This document shows positions 35,101 through 43,173 of a stretch of 64,000 bases of DNA, piece after piece. Position 1 is the first letter of the stretch. Every line of letters begins with the position of its first letter. The stretch is from Methanoregula sp. (GTDB lineage: Archaea; Halobacteriota; Methanomicrobia; Methanomicrobiales; Methanospirillaceae). The position numbers and the translations under genes were made by a program. The stretch is taken from assembly GCA_026625165.1 (NCBI GenBank), contig CP112999.1:682001-746000 (forward strand), in the 5' to 3' direction. Under the pieces are notes generated by a model. The model was not told the origin of the DNA, did not search any database, and saw only the letters and a list, made by a program, of their open reading frames with translations.

Positions 35101-36013
35101 CCCAGCCGGTGTCGAGCGTGAGCCCGGTCGATTCATGCCATTGTTCTACTGATTTGTACAGGGAGATGACCGGATGGAAAACCGGGACGTTGAGCCTTGT
35201 TAAGAGTTCGATTCCTCCTTCTGCCGCAGTCTTTCCCCGGTAGTCGTCCCCCCGCGAAGTGCCGATAAGAAACGGTACCAGCTTGATGATCGCATCGACG
35301 CGGGGCACGCCATTTTTCGTAAAATACTCGGAGATAACATATACCATCCCTTTCGCCCCAAGGGTCTCATCCCGGATTGCGTACGTGAAGGCAGGGATGA
35401 CGTTGAGACCTTCCGCCTCAAGACTCCGTATGAGCATATCCTCAATCGCCGTGTTCGATGAAGCCCAGGTCACGCGGGAGAAGATGATGCCGACAACAGG
35501 GGCATTGGTACGTGCACAACCGGCATACCATGCAAGATAGTCATCCACCGATGTAAATGCAGAAGGAGCAGCCGGGTGATAGAGCCCTTCCCACGGGACG
35601 GTGACTGGAGGGACAACCGCAACGTCCCTGCCGAACAGTTCCTTTCCGATATACAGGAGCAGGTTCCTGAAATTTTCTTCGCCGTTATTGATGACATAGG
35701 CCTGGCAGGTCGTGACAACCTGAGGCCTGACCGTGGAATGTACCCATGAGGATGGGTCGTACCCGAGCGAGATGACCGGCTTTGTTGTTCCAATCGTTTT
35801 GATCTCCCGGTTGATGCGCTCCCAGAACAGGTCGGACGTGTGATACAGGAGGATTACGTCAGCGGTCCGCATCGAATCCAGGGCCGCATCCACCTTTTCA
35901 GGAGATTCCTCCAGCACCCGGTTCGGGTAGACTACAAGGTCGATACCGGTCGCAGCTGCTGCACGTTTCAGAATCGGGGCATAGGACCCCCACATTATTG
36001 CGGTAAGTTTCAC
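32198..36013 (-). CDS. cobN: CobN-type metal chelatase large subunit
   Basis: A 1271-residue CobN/ChlH/BchH family protein, the porphyrin- or corrin-binding subunit of ATP-driven metal chelatases. Conserved stretches include VHVGTHGNLEFLPGKGLGLS, YIYNADNPPEGT, NGFNAGYIPAGPSG and VATNGYAYGKEIKG. I prefer the GTG at 36013 because GGGGAG lies 9 bases before it and KLTAIMWGSY is the family start; an ATG at 36040 has no ribosome site. The partner ChlI/ChlD-like gene is divergent. Cobalt insertion for cobamide is the usual inference; nickel cannot be excluded given nikR nearby. Confidence 0.92.
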   Translation of the reverse strand: MKLTAIMWGSYAPILKRAAAATGIDLVVYPNRVLEESPEKVDAALDSMRTADVILLYHTSDLFWERINREIKTIGTTKPVISLGYDPSSWVHSTVRPQVVTTCQAYVINNGEENFRNLLLYIGKELFGRDVAVVPPVTVPWEGLYHPAAPSAFTSVDDYLAWYAGCARTNAPVVGIIFSRVTWASSNTAIEDMLIRSLEAEGLNVIPAFTYAIRDETLGAKGMVYVISEYFTKNGVPRVDAIIKLVPFLIGTSRGDDYRGKTAAEGGIELLTRLNVPVFHPVISLYKSVEQWHESTGLTLDTGWAVAMPEFEGVIEPVFIGATSSREDGEKPREPVPDRCHKVALRVKQWITLSKKPVHERKVAFIFNNNPCANADANVGAASHLDSMESVARIMQKMKKAGYSVTPPKDGRELISTIMEKKAVSEFRWTTVGDIVAKGGALSLMDLQTYLPYFASLPPAVRKRVTDTWGEPPGEGMVLDDRIVISGISFGNATVHVQPKRGCYGARCDGQVCRILHDPDCPPPHQYLATYYWIRSICGVDVIVHVGTHGNLEFLPGKGLGLSQECFPDIAAGTVPLLYIYNADNPPEGTLVKRRSYATLVDHMQTVMTGSGLYEGLEDLDSLLTQYETAKHDPARGHALQHLIIETLEKNNLDKDLHLSHDTPLAEVVSRAHETLSKIRNTRIPSGMHIFGDVPQGERRVDLISSIIRFDGGDGSPRRVIAEVMGYDLSGLLAGQNRYSDKDNTSYGAILERVDAVLKDFIRSVLDGSQTQYAVMAGCTLSSAQTQALDAIRNRILAINRRLDETYEIESLFNGFNAGYIPAGPSGLISRGHEDVLPTGRNFYSLDPHRVPTRAAWRVGQRLAESLVAKYVKEEGKIPENVAFYWMAGDIMSSDGEMYAEMFAMIGIEPVWLPNGQVKSFSIIPLEKLGRPRIDITVRTSGILRDNFANCYELLDEAVCTVAVLDEPVEQNFVRKHAQQSMQEGGGTWRDATLRIFSSRPGTYSSGVNLAVLASAWKDEKDLAEIFVATNGYAYGKEIKGSAAHAQLASNLATVAVTFNKVHTDEYDLLGCCCYFGAHGGMTAAARHYSGDEVKPYYGDTREPEHLEVRDLADEIRRVVRTKLLNPKWIDGMKEHGYKGASDIMKRVTRVYGWEASTQEVDDWIFDDIADTFVNNREMRQFFEENNPYALEEIARRLLEAEQRGLWDADEEVLDNLKNNYLEIESWMEDQVHEGDYQGGNVNVLTQEDVAGWGDSLKEILANVHARHRKG

Positions 36014-36168
36014 GCTTTTCTTCTCCCCTGCAAGGTGCATAGGGTGTCACGGGCCGATGTCATGGTATGCCCGGAGCCCGGAAAACTGTTTTATGAACCC
36101 CTCATTTTGCCATAAGATCGTTTTCACATCAGGCAATCCTTATGAGCTCGTGAATATCTCTTCATTGA

Positions 36169-36236
36169 GTATTAAATATCTTACGAAATTTCATACTTAT
36201 GTTGTTGAGAAATACAAAAAATAAAATATTTAATAC
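36169..36236. promoter_or_regulatory. 11-bp perfect inverted repeat between cobN and the chelatase ATPase gene
   Basis: GTATTAAATAT (36169-36179) and ATATTTAATAC (36226-36236) are exact reverse complements in a strongly AT-rich 292-base divergent promoter region. They are candidate operator half-sites for NikR or another metal sensor controlling both directions. The right arm continues as TAATACTATGAA, which resembles TAATACTAATTACTATGAA upstream of the second nikR. Confidence 0.5.
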
Positions 36237-36305
36237 TATGAAGACTTAAAAACTGATTAAAAAAGTTGTAATACAATTTATATTTTTTATACCTGGAGCC
36301 TGACG

Positions 36306-38255
36306 ATGCATCACTTCGATGATATATACCCGTTCTCCGCGATTGTTGGCCAGGAACAGATGAAATTCGCCCTCATCCTGAACGCGATCAATCCCCGGAT
36401 CGGCGGTGTCCTGATCAGGGGAGAGAAAGGGACTGCAAAATCAACCGCAGCCCGCGCCCTCGCCCATCTTCTCCCGGATCGGATGGTTGTCGAAGGCTGC
36501 GTCTTTAACTGCGACCCTGCGGATACCAAAGGGCTGTGCCCCGACTGCCGGAAAAAATATCCGGACCTTCTCTCAGCGACTGCCCGGATGCGGGTCATAG
36601 AACTACCGATCAGTGCAACAGAAGACAAGGTCGTTGGCAGCCTTGATATCGAGCATGCATTAAAAAAAGGTGAGAGAAAGTATGATCCCGGTATCCTCGC
36701 GCAGGCGCACCGCAACATTCTGTACGTGGACGAGGTCAACCTGTTAAACGATCATATTGTCGATGTTCTCCTCGATGCAGCGGCGATGGGGATGAACTTT
36801 ATCGAACGGGAGGGCGTCTCCTATGCGCACCCGTCGTCCTTCATCCTGATCGGTACGATGAATCCCGAGGAAGGCGAACTGCGTCCCCAGCTTCTCGACC
36901 GGTTCGGGTTATGTGTTGATATCGAAGGGATCCATGATGCCGGTATACGGGTCGAGGTCATCCGCCGGCGGCGACACTACGACGACGATCCCGGGGCATT
37001 TCTCCGTGCATGGGAATCTCACGAACAGGAACTGCGTGAACGCATCGTACGGGCTCAGGAACTCCTTCCCCGGGTGGTAGTATCCGATGAGATGCTCCAC
37101 ATGATCGCACAGATCTGCATTGACATGGCCGTAGACGGTCACCGTGCCGACATCACCATGATGAAGACCGGGGCAACAATTGCTGCATATAATGGCCGCA
37201 ATGACGTAAACGAGGACGATATCCGTACTGCTGCAACACTGGTACTCTCCCACCGGATGCGGCGCAAACCGTTTGCCGACCAGCAGATGGATAAGCAGAA
37301 GGTGGAACAATCGATCCGGGATGCTCAGAAAGAATACCGGCAGCCCGAACATAATCACGAACATCCCGGGAACCGGAAACCCAAAGAAAATACCATGCCT
37401 GACGGTTCGGTGACAACGCAGTTTGCCGAGGGGTCTGCCTTCAGGGTGAACCAGCAGCCCTTTTCACCTTCGCGCCGTATTGACTCCTTCAGGAGGGAAG
37501 GAAACGGCCGGAGGAGCACTACCGAATCCCGTGATGGCAAATATATCCGCAGCCGGATTCCGGAGACGGTGGGACCTGACATCGCACTGGATGCTACGAT
37601 CCGGGCAGCGGCACCCTACCAGAGGGACCGTGCAGGGGAACTTGCGGTCAGGATCGAATCTTCAGATATCCGCGAGAAAGTCCGGGAGCGTAAAACAGGG
37701 AACACACTCCTGTTTGTTGTCGACGCAAGCGGGAGCATGGGCGCCCAGCAGCGGATGACCGAGGTCAAAGGGGCTATCCTCTCGCTCCTGATCGATGCAT
37801 ACCAGAAACGGGACCGGGTCGGCCTCGTGGTCTTCCGGGGAACGAGTGCCGAAGTGCTCCTGCCCCCGACATCAAGTGTCGAACTGGCACGGAAATACAT
37901 GCAGTCACTGCCGGTCGGTGGGAAGACGCCACTTGCTCACGGACTTTCCAAAGGATTTGAGGTACTCAAAAGAGAGCTGATGATCAACCAGCACACGATC
38001 CCAAGGATGGTCCTGATATCTGACGGGAAAGCTAACGTGAGCCTGGGTTCCGGATCTCCCCTTGGCGATGCAAGGGAAGTCGCATCTCATATCCGTGATG
38101 CCGGGATCTCGTCGCTTGTTATTGATTCCGAGCAGGGATACCTCTCCTTTGGCCTTGCCTATTCCCTCTCAGATGAACTCGGGGCACGGTACCTGAAACT
38201 CGAGGACCTCCGGGCAGACCGGATCGCCGGTGTCGTACAAGGGATCGGGATGTAG
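36306..38255 (+). CDS. ChlI/ChlD-type chelatase: AAA+ ATPase fused to VWA domain
   Basis: A 649-residue fusion. The AAA+ part (1-340) has Walker [10 protein letters not shown] (39-47) and Walker [22 protein letters not shown] adds a Cys pair. A Pro/Asn-rich linker (345-430) leads to a von Willebrand A domain with a MIDAS site DASGSMG. This subunit hydrolyses ATP and drives metal insertion by CobN. GGAG is 8 bases before the ATG. It is divergent from cobN across the AT-rich inverted repeat. Confidence 0.92.
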   Translation: MHHFDDIYPFSAIVGQEQMKFALILNAINPRIGGVLIRGEKGTAKSTAARALAHLLPDRMVVEGCVFNCDPADTKGLCPDCRKKYPDLLSATARMRVIELPISATEDKVVGSLDIEHALKKGERKYDPGILAQAHRNILYVDEVNLLNDHIVDVLLDAAAMGMNFIEREGVSYAHPSSFILIGTMNPEEGELRPQLLDRFGLCVDIEGIHDAGIRVEVIRRRRHYDDDPGAFLRAWESHEQELRERIVRAQELLPRVVVSDEMLHMIAQICIDMAVDGHRADITMMKTGATIAAYNGRNDVNEDDIRTAATLVLSHRMRRKPFADQQMDKQKVEQSIRDAQKEYRQPEHNHEHPGNRKPKENTMPDGSVTTQFAEGSAFRVNQQPFSPSRRIDSFRREGNGRRSTTESRDGKYIRSRIPETVGPDIALDATIRAAAPYQRDRAGELAVRIESSDIREKVRERKTGNTLLFVVDASGSMGAQQRMTEVKGAILSLLIDAYQKRDRVGLVVFRGTSAEVLLPPTSSVELARKYMQSLPVGGKTPLAHGLSKGFEVLKRELMINQHTIPRMVLISDGKANVSLGSGSPLGDAREVASHIRDAGISSLVIDSEQGYLSFGLAYSLSDELGARYLKLEDLRADRIAGVVQGIGM

Positions 38256-38290
38256 TACGCCGGGATGAACAAATCCCATTTGCCGTAATA

Positions 38291-38322
38291 CCAGACAACC
38301 TGAAAACCAGACAACCTGAAAA
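38291..38322 (+). repeat. 16-bp tandem duplication
   Basis: CCAGACAACCTGAAAA occurs twice in a row (38291-38306, 38307-38322) between the chelatase gene and the permease gene. It leaves the following permease without a clear ribosome site. Confidence 0.8.
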
Positions 38323-38337
38323 AATTCACGAGTGCCC

Positions 38338-39510
38338 ATGTCCCGCTCTCCATTGAAGGATACAGATGATGGCGCAACCGTGCATACCCTGTACAAAGAA
38401 GGCAGTGCACGGCGCATCGCGCTCGTTGCCGGACTTACGCTCCTCGTGATTATTGCGGCAATCCTGTCTGCAGGGATCGGCACGGTCACGATCTCACCGG
38501 AAGATACAATCCTCGCTGTCGGGCATGCATCTGCCGGCTCAGTCCGGGCATTTCTTCATAATTATATGCCGGCCATTGCCGGATGGTATGATGCCATTCC
38601 CATCACCATTCCTGCACCGGGAAACCCGCAGGCTGAAATGATTGTGGTCGGGTTCCGGCTGCCCCGGATTTTCCTTGCCATCCTGACCGGGATGAGCCTT
38701 GCCATGGCAGGTGCCGTTATGCAGGGTCTGCTGCGCAACCCGCTCGTGAGCCCGTTCACGCTCGGCCTGTCTTCGGCAGCATCCTTTGGGGCGGCACTTG
38801 CCATCGTGATCGGGCCGGGAATCCTCGGCGCGTTGTTATTCATAAGCTATGATCTGTGGATCGTCGCGATGGCGTTTTTGTCCGGCTGGCTCTCCATGCT
38901 TCTCATCTACAGCATTTCACGGTCCCGCGGCACGACCCAGTCAACCCTGATCCTTGCCGGTGTCGTGATCGGGTACATCTTCACGGCCGGTGTGATGTCG
39001 CTCAAGTACATCACCAACAACGAGAAACTCCGGGAACTGATGGTCTGGCTGATGGGCGGGATGTGGGGGGCCAGCTGGAACGCCGTTATCCTTCTCCTGC
39101 CGCTCTGCATCGGATCGTTTATCCTCCTGGAAAGGAAGGCATGGGACTTAAATGCCCTTTCCGCGGGAGATGACGTGGCAAAAAACCTTGGCATCGACGT
39201 CGAACGCCTCCGGCTTTCCGGTCTCATGATCTCAACGTTTGCCGCATCCTGCTGTCTTGCGTTTACCGGGGTTATCGGGTTCATCGGCCTGATGGGGCCG
39301 CACATCTGCCGCATGATCATCGGCAACGACCACCGCTACCTGATCCCCTGTTCTGCCCTGATGGGCGCGGCAATCCTTCTCATCTCGGATACTGCGGCAC
39401 GGACGGTCATGAGCCCGGTGGAGATCCCCGTCGGGATCATCATGTACGCCATCGGGGGAATCTTCTTCCTCTTCCTAATCATGAGAGGCCGGGGACGGGG
39501 GCTCTATTAG
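38338..39510 (+). CDS. FecCD-family ABC permease
   Basis: A 390-residue permease with about ten membrane helices, of the BtuC/FecCD/FhuB family for corrinoid or iron-chelate import. LPRIFLAILTGMSLAMAGAVMQGLLRNPL and GVIGFIGLMGPHICRM are family signatures. The ATG at 38338 and a GTG at 38332 are both possible. It is followed after 12 bases by its ATPase, but no binding protein gene is adjacent, so it may share the lipoprotein at 29391 or the protein at 44651. Confidence 0.92.
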   Translation: MSRSPLKDTDDGATVHTLYKEGSARRIALVAGLTLLVIIAAILSAGIGTVTISPEDTILAVGHASAGSVRAFLHNYMPAIAGWYDAIPITIPAPGNPQAEMIVVGFRLPRIFLAILTGMSLAMAGAVMQGLLRNPLVSPFTLGLSSAASFGAALAIVIGPGILGALLFISYDLWIVAMAFLSGWLSMLLIYSISRSRGTTQSTLILAGVVIGYIFTAGVMSLKYITNNEKLRELMVWLMGGMWGASWNAVILLLPLCIGSFILLERKAWDLNALSAGDDVAKNLGIDVERLRLSGLMISTFAASCCLAFTGVIGFIGLMGPHICRMIIGNDHRYLIPCSALMGAAILLISDTAARTVMSPVEIPVGIIMYAIGGIFFLFLIMRGRGRGLY

Positions 39511-39522
39511 CGGGGCAACATA

Positions 39523-40299
39523 ATGGAGATCGTTATTGATAACCTTTCCAAGGATTACGGGGAAAGAAGGGTACTTGATGCGATCTCGTTCTCTGTCGGA
39601 AACGGGGAGATCGTCGCACTTGTCGGGCCCAACGGTTCGGGCAAATCGACCCTTATAAAAACAGTTGCAGGTGTCCACCGGCCGTCCGGGGGAAGCATCA
39701 GTATCGATCAGGAAAATATGCAAGACATTGACCCGGTCGATCTTGCGAAGATGATCGGGTACGTGCCCCAGCACTTCACATACACCCTCTACTCTACGGT
39801 TTTTGAGACCGTCCTTCTGGGGAGACGGCAGCATATCAGATGGTCGGTGTCTGATGAGGAACTCTCGCGGGTCCAGCAGGCACTTGATGCGCTGGAAATG
39901 GGACAGATGGCGGGAAAATATATGGACCAGCTCTCCGGTGGCGAACGGCAGAAAGTCTTCATCGCACGAGCCCTCGCCCAGGACCCGCAGCTGTTCCTGT
40001 TTGACGAGCCGACAAGCGCACTGGATGTCAGGTACCAGATCGAGGTCATGGAAACCATGCGGGCGATCACATGGGAACACGGGGTTGCGATGATCATCGC
40101 CGTCCATGATCTAAACCTTGCGTACCGGTATGCTGACACCGTTCTCCTGCTGAATAACGGGAAGAAGGTCGGGTACGGGAAACCTGCCGATATCCTGACG
40201 CCCGGGTGCATCAGCAGGGTGTACGGTGTCGATTCATTTGTCGTAGAGAATGAATACGGGAAATTTATCGTGCCGTTCCGGGCAAAGACCTCGGATTGA
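39523..40299 (+). CDS. FecE/BtuD-type ABC ATPase
   Basis: A 258-residue ATPase: Walker A GPNGSGKSTLIKT, signature LSGGERQKVFIARALAQ, Walker B LFLFDEPTSALD, H-loop AVHDLN. It matches the importers that pair with FecCD permeases and follows one. Substrate is unknown; corrinoid or metal chelate is likely from context. Confidence 0.92.
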   Translation: MEIVIDNLSKDYGERRVLDAISFSVGNGEIVALVGPNGSGKSTLIKTVAGVHRPSGGSISIDQENMQDIDPVDLAKMIGYVPQHFTYTLYSTVFETVLLGRRQHIRWSVSDEELSRVQQALDALEMGQMAGKYMDQLSGGERQKVFIARALAQDPQLFLFDEPTSALDVRYQIEVMETMRAITWEHGVAMIIAVHDLNLAYRYADTVLLLNNGKKVGYGKPADILTPGCISRVYGVDSFVVENEYGKFIVPFRAKTSD

Positions 40300-40639
40300 A
40301 TGGTCCAGGATTATCAGAACCGAATGAAAGGATCGCCGCTGGTTGTCTTCATGCAACACATCCCGCCGGTAATCGCACGGGGAATGCGAATCTCTGCACA
40401 ATGTTATGATTTTTTTTTAATTTTTTCTTAAAAAATTAAGAAATTTTAAATATCAATAGCACTCTAAACTCTTAGAACTAAAAACAATTTGTCTTAAAAC
40501 AAATTAACTTGTTTGGTGTTATCATGCATATCATGGAAGGATTCTTTCCCTGCAACCGGATCGCCTGCCGCCGGGTAATTCTCCGGGCAGTTACTAGGAA
40601 AAGCGGCCGGATACAGAAGGTGATGGGAGGTAAGCGGAG
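40300..40639. promoter_or_regulatory. 340-base non-coding region before the truncated NikR operon
   Basis: It holds two strong AT-rich inverted repeats: TTTCTTAA/TTAAGAAA around AAAA (40424-40443) and AATTTGT/ACAAATT around six bases (40486-40505), with a TATA-like TTTTAAATAT between them (from 40444). A 40-codon frame (40524-40646) overlaps the next start but shows no similarity I recognise. The size suggests a long regulated leader. Confidence 0.45.
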
Positions 40640-40897
40640 ATGCTAGAGGTAACCGGGGAGAAGCAGGGCCTGATCACAATGGTCTATGATTACGGTAACG
40701 GGGGACATCGCCCTGCATTCATCAACATCCAGCATGAGTTCAAGGGGATCATCCGGGCCTCGTTCCAGTCGGAGATGACCGACAACCGCTGTCTTGACGT
40801 AATTCTTCTTCGCGGTTACCAAACCCAGTTCAAATCGCTTGAGGATCGGTTACTGTCTGAAAAGGGTGTGGAGTCTGTTGAACTTAAGACGTTATAA
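40640..40897 (+). CDS. NikR-like nickel-binding domain lacking the DNA-binding domain
   Basis: An 85-residue protein matching residues 51-137 of the two full NikR copies (GEKQGLITMVYDYG; INIQHEFKGIIRAS; RCLDVILLRG; SEKGVESVELKTL). The ribbon-helix-helix is absent and the frame is closed by a stop three codons upstream, so it is not simply mis-started. Of the four nickel ligands, His (H32) and Cys (C51) remain but the His-x-His pair is replaced by Q43 and E45. GGGAGGT lies before the start. It could form mixed tetramers with NikR, or sense something else. It begins the operon with two pilins. Confidence 0.8.
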   Translation: MLEVTGEKQGLITMVYDYGNGGHRPAFINIQHEFKGIIRASFQSEMTDNRCLDVILLRGYQTQFKSLEDRLLSEKGVESVELKTL

Positions 40898-40940
40898 ATC
40901 GGTGGAAAAATTTCACTATAACCAGAAGGATAAGCAAACC

Positions 40941-41549
40941 ATGAATAGTCTTGATAAAACTCTCAATGAAAGTGCAGTCTCGCCCGTTGTCGGCGTGATG
41001 CTGATGCTTGTCGTTGTCATCATCATCGCAGCAGTTGTGAGTGCGTTTGCCGGTGGGCTGGGTTCAGGACAGAAAGTGACGCCCAGTGCATCCATCGGTG
41101 TCAGGATCGACACAGCGATAGATGACACCATGGGGGGAACTACGACAAAAATGATGTTTGAACATTTAAGCGGCGACCCGGTTCGTTCACAGGATCTAAA
41201 AATCATCACCTATTACACGGCACCCAACGGGACGGTGATCAAACACATCCAGGATGCATCAAGTCCAGCTACCCAGTTATACAGCTCTCTACGGTTCACG
41301 CGGGTGCCGTTCCTGAACGATCCCAAGATCGGCCGCTCCGGCTACAATACAAGTGTGGATTTTGGAAATTTCACCTGGTCGACAGGTGACATCCTGAGTA
41401 CCGGCAGTCCTGCAGGAACGAGCGCACTTCTCGGTTTCAATGTCAGCGACACAAGTTATGGGTTCCGGGCTGGGGTTCCGGTGGACGTAAAGATCCTCTA
41501 TACCCCAAGCAACAAGTACATCTTTGACAAGGAGGTGTTTGTCCGATGA
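40941..41549 (+). CDS. archaeal type IV pilin
   Basis: A 202-residue pilin. The N-terminus NSLDKTLNESAVSPVVGVML continues into a hydrophobic helix ending VVSAFAGG, the DUF1628 pilin/archaellin N-domain processed by an FlaK/PibD-like peptidase just before the hydrophobic stretch. The rest is a beta-rich outer domain with several N-glycosylation sequons. I chose ATG 40941; the frame extends back into the NikR-like gene. It overlaps the next pilin by ATGA. Confidence 0.88.
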   Translation: MNSLDKTLNESAVSPVVGVMLMLVVVIIIAAVVSAFAGGLGSGQKVTPSASIGVRIDTAIDDTMGGTTTKMMFEHLSGDPVRSQDLKIITYYTAPNGTVIKHIQDASSPATQLYSSLRFTRVPFLNDPKIGRSGYNTSVDFGNFTWSTGDILSTGSPAGTSALLGFNVSDTSYGFRAGVPVDVKILYTPSNKYIFDKEVFVR

Positions 41550-42145
41550 AGCGCCTGGCGGAAAATGCGGTCTCCCCTGTTGTCGGTGTCATGCTGATGC
41601 TCGTCATTGTCATCATCATCGCAGCGGTTGTAAGCTCCTTTGCGGGCGGACTAGGCACAAACATCAAAAAAGCTCCGCAGGTTTCAATGGAGGTCACACC
41701 GGTAATTCAGGGCATACAGGATCAAAATACCGGCAACTATGTACCAGATTACCCGACGGGATTTACCGCTGACAACGGCCTGCTCTTTGAGCATTCCGGC
41801 GGCGATCCTTTCGATCTAAAAGAGATCGAGGTCCAGATCCGGTATACGGATTCAAAGATTAAAATCGGGACAAACGACATCCTGCCATCGCAGAGCTGCA
41901 ACAGCACGGCAGTGAAGGGATACCTAACGAAGATCGGAGCGGCTGACAGTTTCATCAGTGCGGGTGACAAGTTCATGCTCTATGCAGATAACTGCCGTAT
42001 CGACAAGTTCGGCAGCCAGATCTCCTGGCAGCCGGAAGGTGCAGCACGGTCGTTTTCAATACCTAAAAATGCCCGGGGCGAGTATATGTTTGTCGATAAA
42101 AACAGCGGCAAGGCCATCCAGCAGGGGACATTCATATTTCTCTGA
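41546..42145 (+). CDS. archaeal type IV pilin
   Basis: A 199-residue pilin with N-terminus MKRLAENAVSPVVGVMLML and the same helix as its neighbour, followed by a different outer domain (LFEHSGGDPFDLKEIEVQIR). The shared EHLSGDPV/EHSGGDPF motif in both pilins suggests a common fold. ATGA overlap at 41546-41549. The FecCD permease gene follows after 71 bases on the same strand. Confidence 0.88.
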   Translation: MKRLAENAVSPVVGVMLMLVIVIIIAAVVSSFAGGLGTNIKKAPQVSMEVTPVIQGIQDQNTGNYVPDYPTGFTADNGLLFEHSGGDPFDLKEIEVQIRYTDSKIKIGTNDILPSQSCNSTAVKGYLTKIGAADSFISAGDKFMLYADNCRIDKFGSQISWQPEGAARSFSIPKNARGEYMFVDKNSGKAIQQGTFIFL

Positions 42146-42216
42146 TCCCCTGTTTTCCAGGTTTGGGGCAGGAATGACCAGGAGGAACACTGGAGCAGAC
42201 AGATCCTAAAACAGGA

Positions 42217-43173
42217 ATGATAATGGTTACTGACCGCCGGCTCTGGCTCCTCCTTCTCATTGTTGTTGCAGGGATGAGCATCATCGTCTGCACCCTTACC
42301 GGTCCAACCGGCTTTGGCATACCGTCTACCGGCCCCGGTGCTGCCGACATCGTCGGCGGCATCCGGCTCCCCCGGGTTCTCGCCGCATTTTTCACGGGTG
42401 CCAGCCTCGCCGTTGCCGGTGCCGCGATGCAGGCGCTCTTTAAGAATCCGATGGCTGATCCCTACATCCTCGGCACCTCATCCGGCGGGGCGCTCGGTGC
42501 CTCCCTTGCCATCGTCTTTTTCGGCGGCTTTTTCGTCCCGATCTTCGCATGGGCCGGCGCAGTTGCGGCGATCCTGATCGTCTGGTCGATTGCCGGCCGT
42601 AAAGGCGTAATCTCCGTTGAGACCCTGCTTTTAACCGGCATTGCTGTTTCGTTCTTCTTCTCGGCCATCGTCTCGTTCCTGATCGCCGTCTCGGGCCAGA
42701 ACGTCCACCAGATCATTTTCTGGCTCATGGGCGGGTTCTGGAACGCATCGCCATCCGACGCGATCCTCTCCGCCTGCATCCTCGCACCGGCCGGAGTGCT
42801 CCTCTTTTTTATGGGCCGGGACCTCAACGCCCTTTCGCTTGGCGAGGAGACCGCCGCCCACCTCGGTATCGATGCGGCACGGGCCCGCTGGTCGGTGCTT
42901 GGTGGCAGCACCCTGCTCGTTGCCGGTGCCGTCTCGATCGCCGGCTCGATCGGGTTTGTCGGCCTTGTCACCCCCCATATCGTCCGGATGCTTCTCGGCC
43001 CGGACAACCGCGTAGTCATCCCCGCCTGCGTCCTTGCCGGGGGGATACTCCTCGTCATCTCGGACACCCTCGCCCGCACGTTCTTCTCCGACCTGCCGGT
43101 GGGGATCATCACGGCCTTCATCGGGGCGCCGTTCTTCATCTGGCTGATCTACCAGCGGGGAGCGGTTACATGA
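42217..43173 (+). CDS. FecCD-family ABC permease (second)
   Basis: A 318-residue permease with eight to ten helices. IRLPRVLAAFFTGASLAVAG, ALFKNPMADPYILG and GSIGFVGLVTPHIVRMLLG are FecCD/BtuC signatures. It overlaps the ATPase gene (ATGA at 43170). With the ATPase and the binding protein at 44651 it makes a complete importer, probably for corrinoid or a metal chelate. Confidence 0.93.
   Translation: MIMVTDRRLWLLLLIVVAGMSIIVCTLTGPTGFGIPSTGPGAADIVGGIRLPRVLAAFFTGASLAVAGAAMQALFKNPMADPYILGTSSGGALGASLAIVFFGGFFVPIFAWAGAVAAILIVWSIAGRKGVISVETLLLTGIAVSFFFSAIVSFLIAVSGQNVHQIIFWLMGGFWNASPSDAILSACILAPAGVLLFFMGRDLNALSLGEETAAHLGIDAARARWSVLGGSTLLVAGAVSIAGSIGFVGLVTPHIVRMLLGPDNRVVIPACVLAGGILLVISDTLARTFFSDLPVGIITAFIGAPFFIWLIYQRGAVT

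Noticed and set aside
10270-38322. Possible CRISPR arrays at short tandem repeats
   Set aside because: The repeats at 10270 and 38291 have only two units each, no regular spacers, and no cas genes are in the window.
40524-40646. 40-codon ORF overlapping the truncated NikR start
   Set aside because: I checked whether it could be the lost ribbon-helix-helix of NikR; it does not resemble it and lies in another frame.
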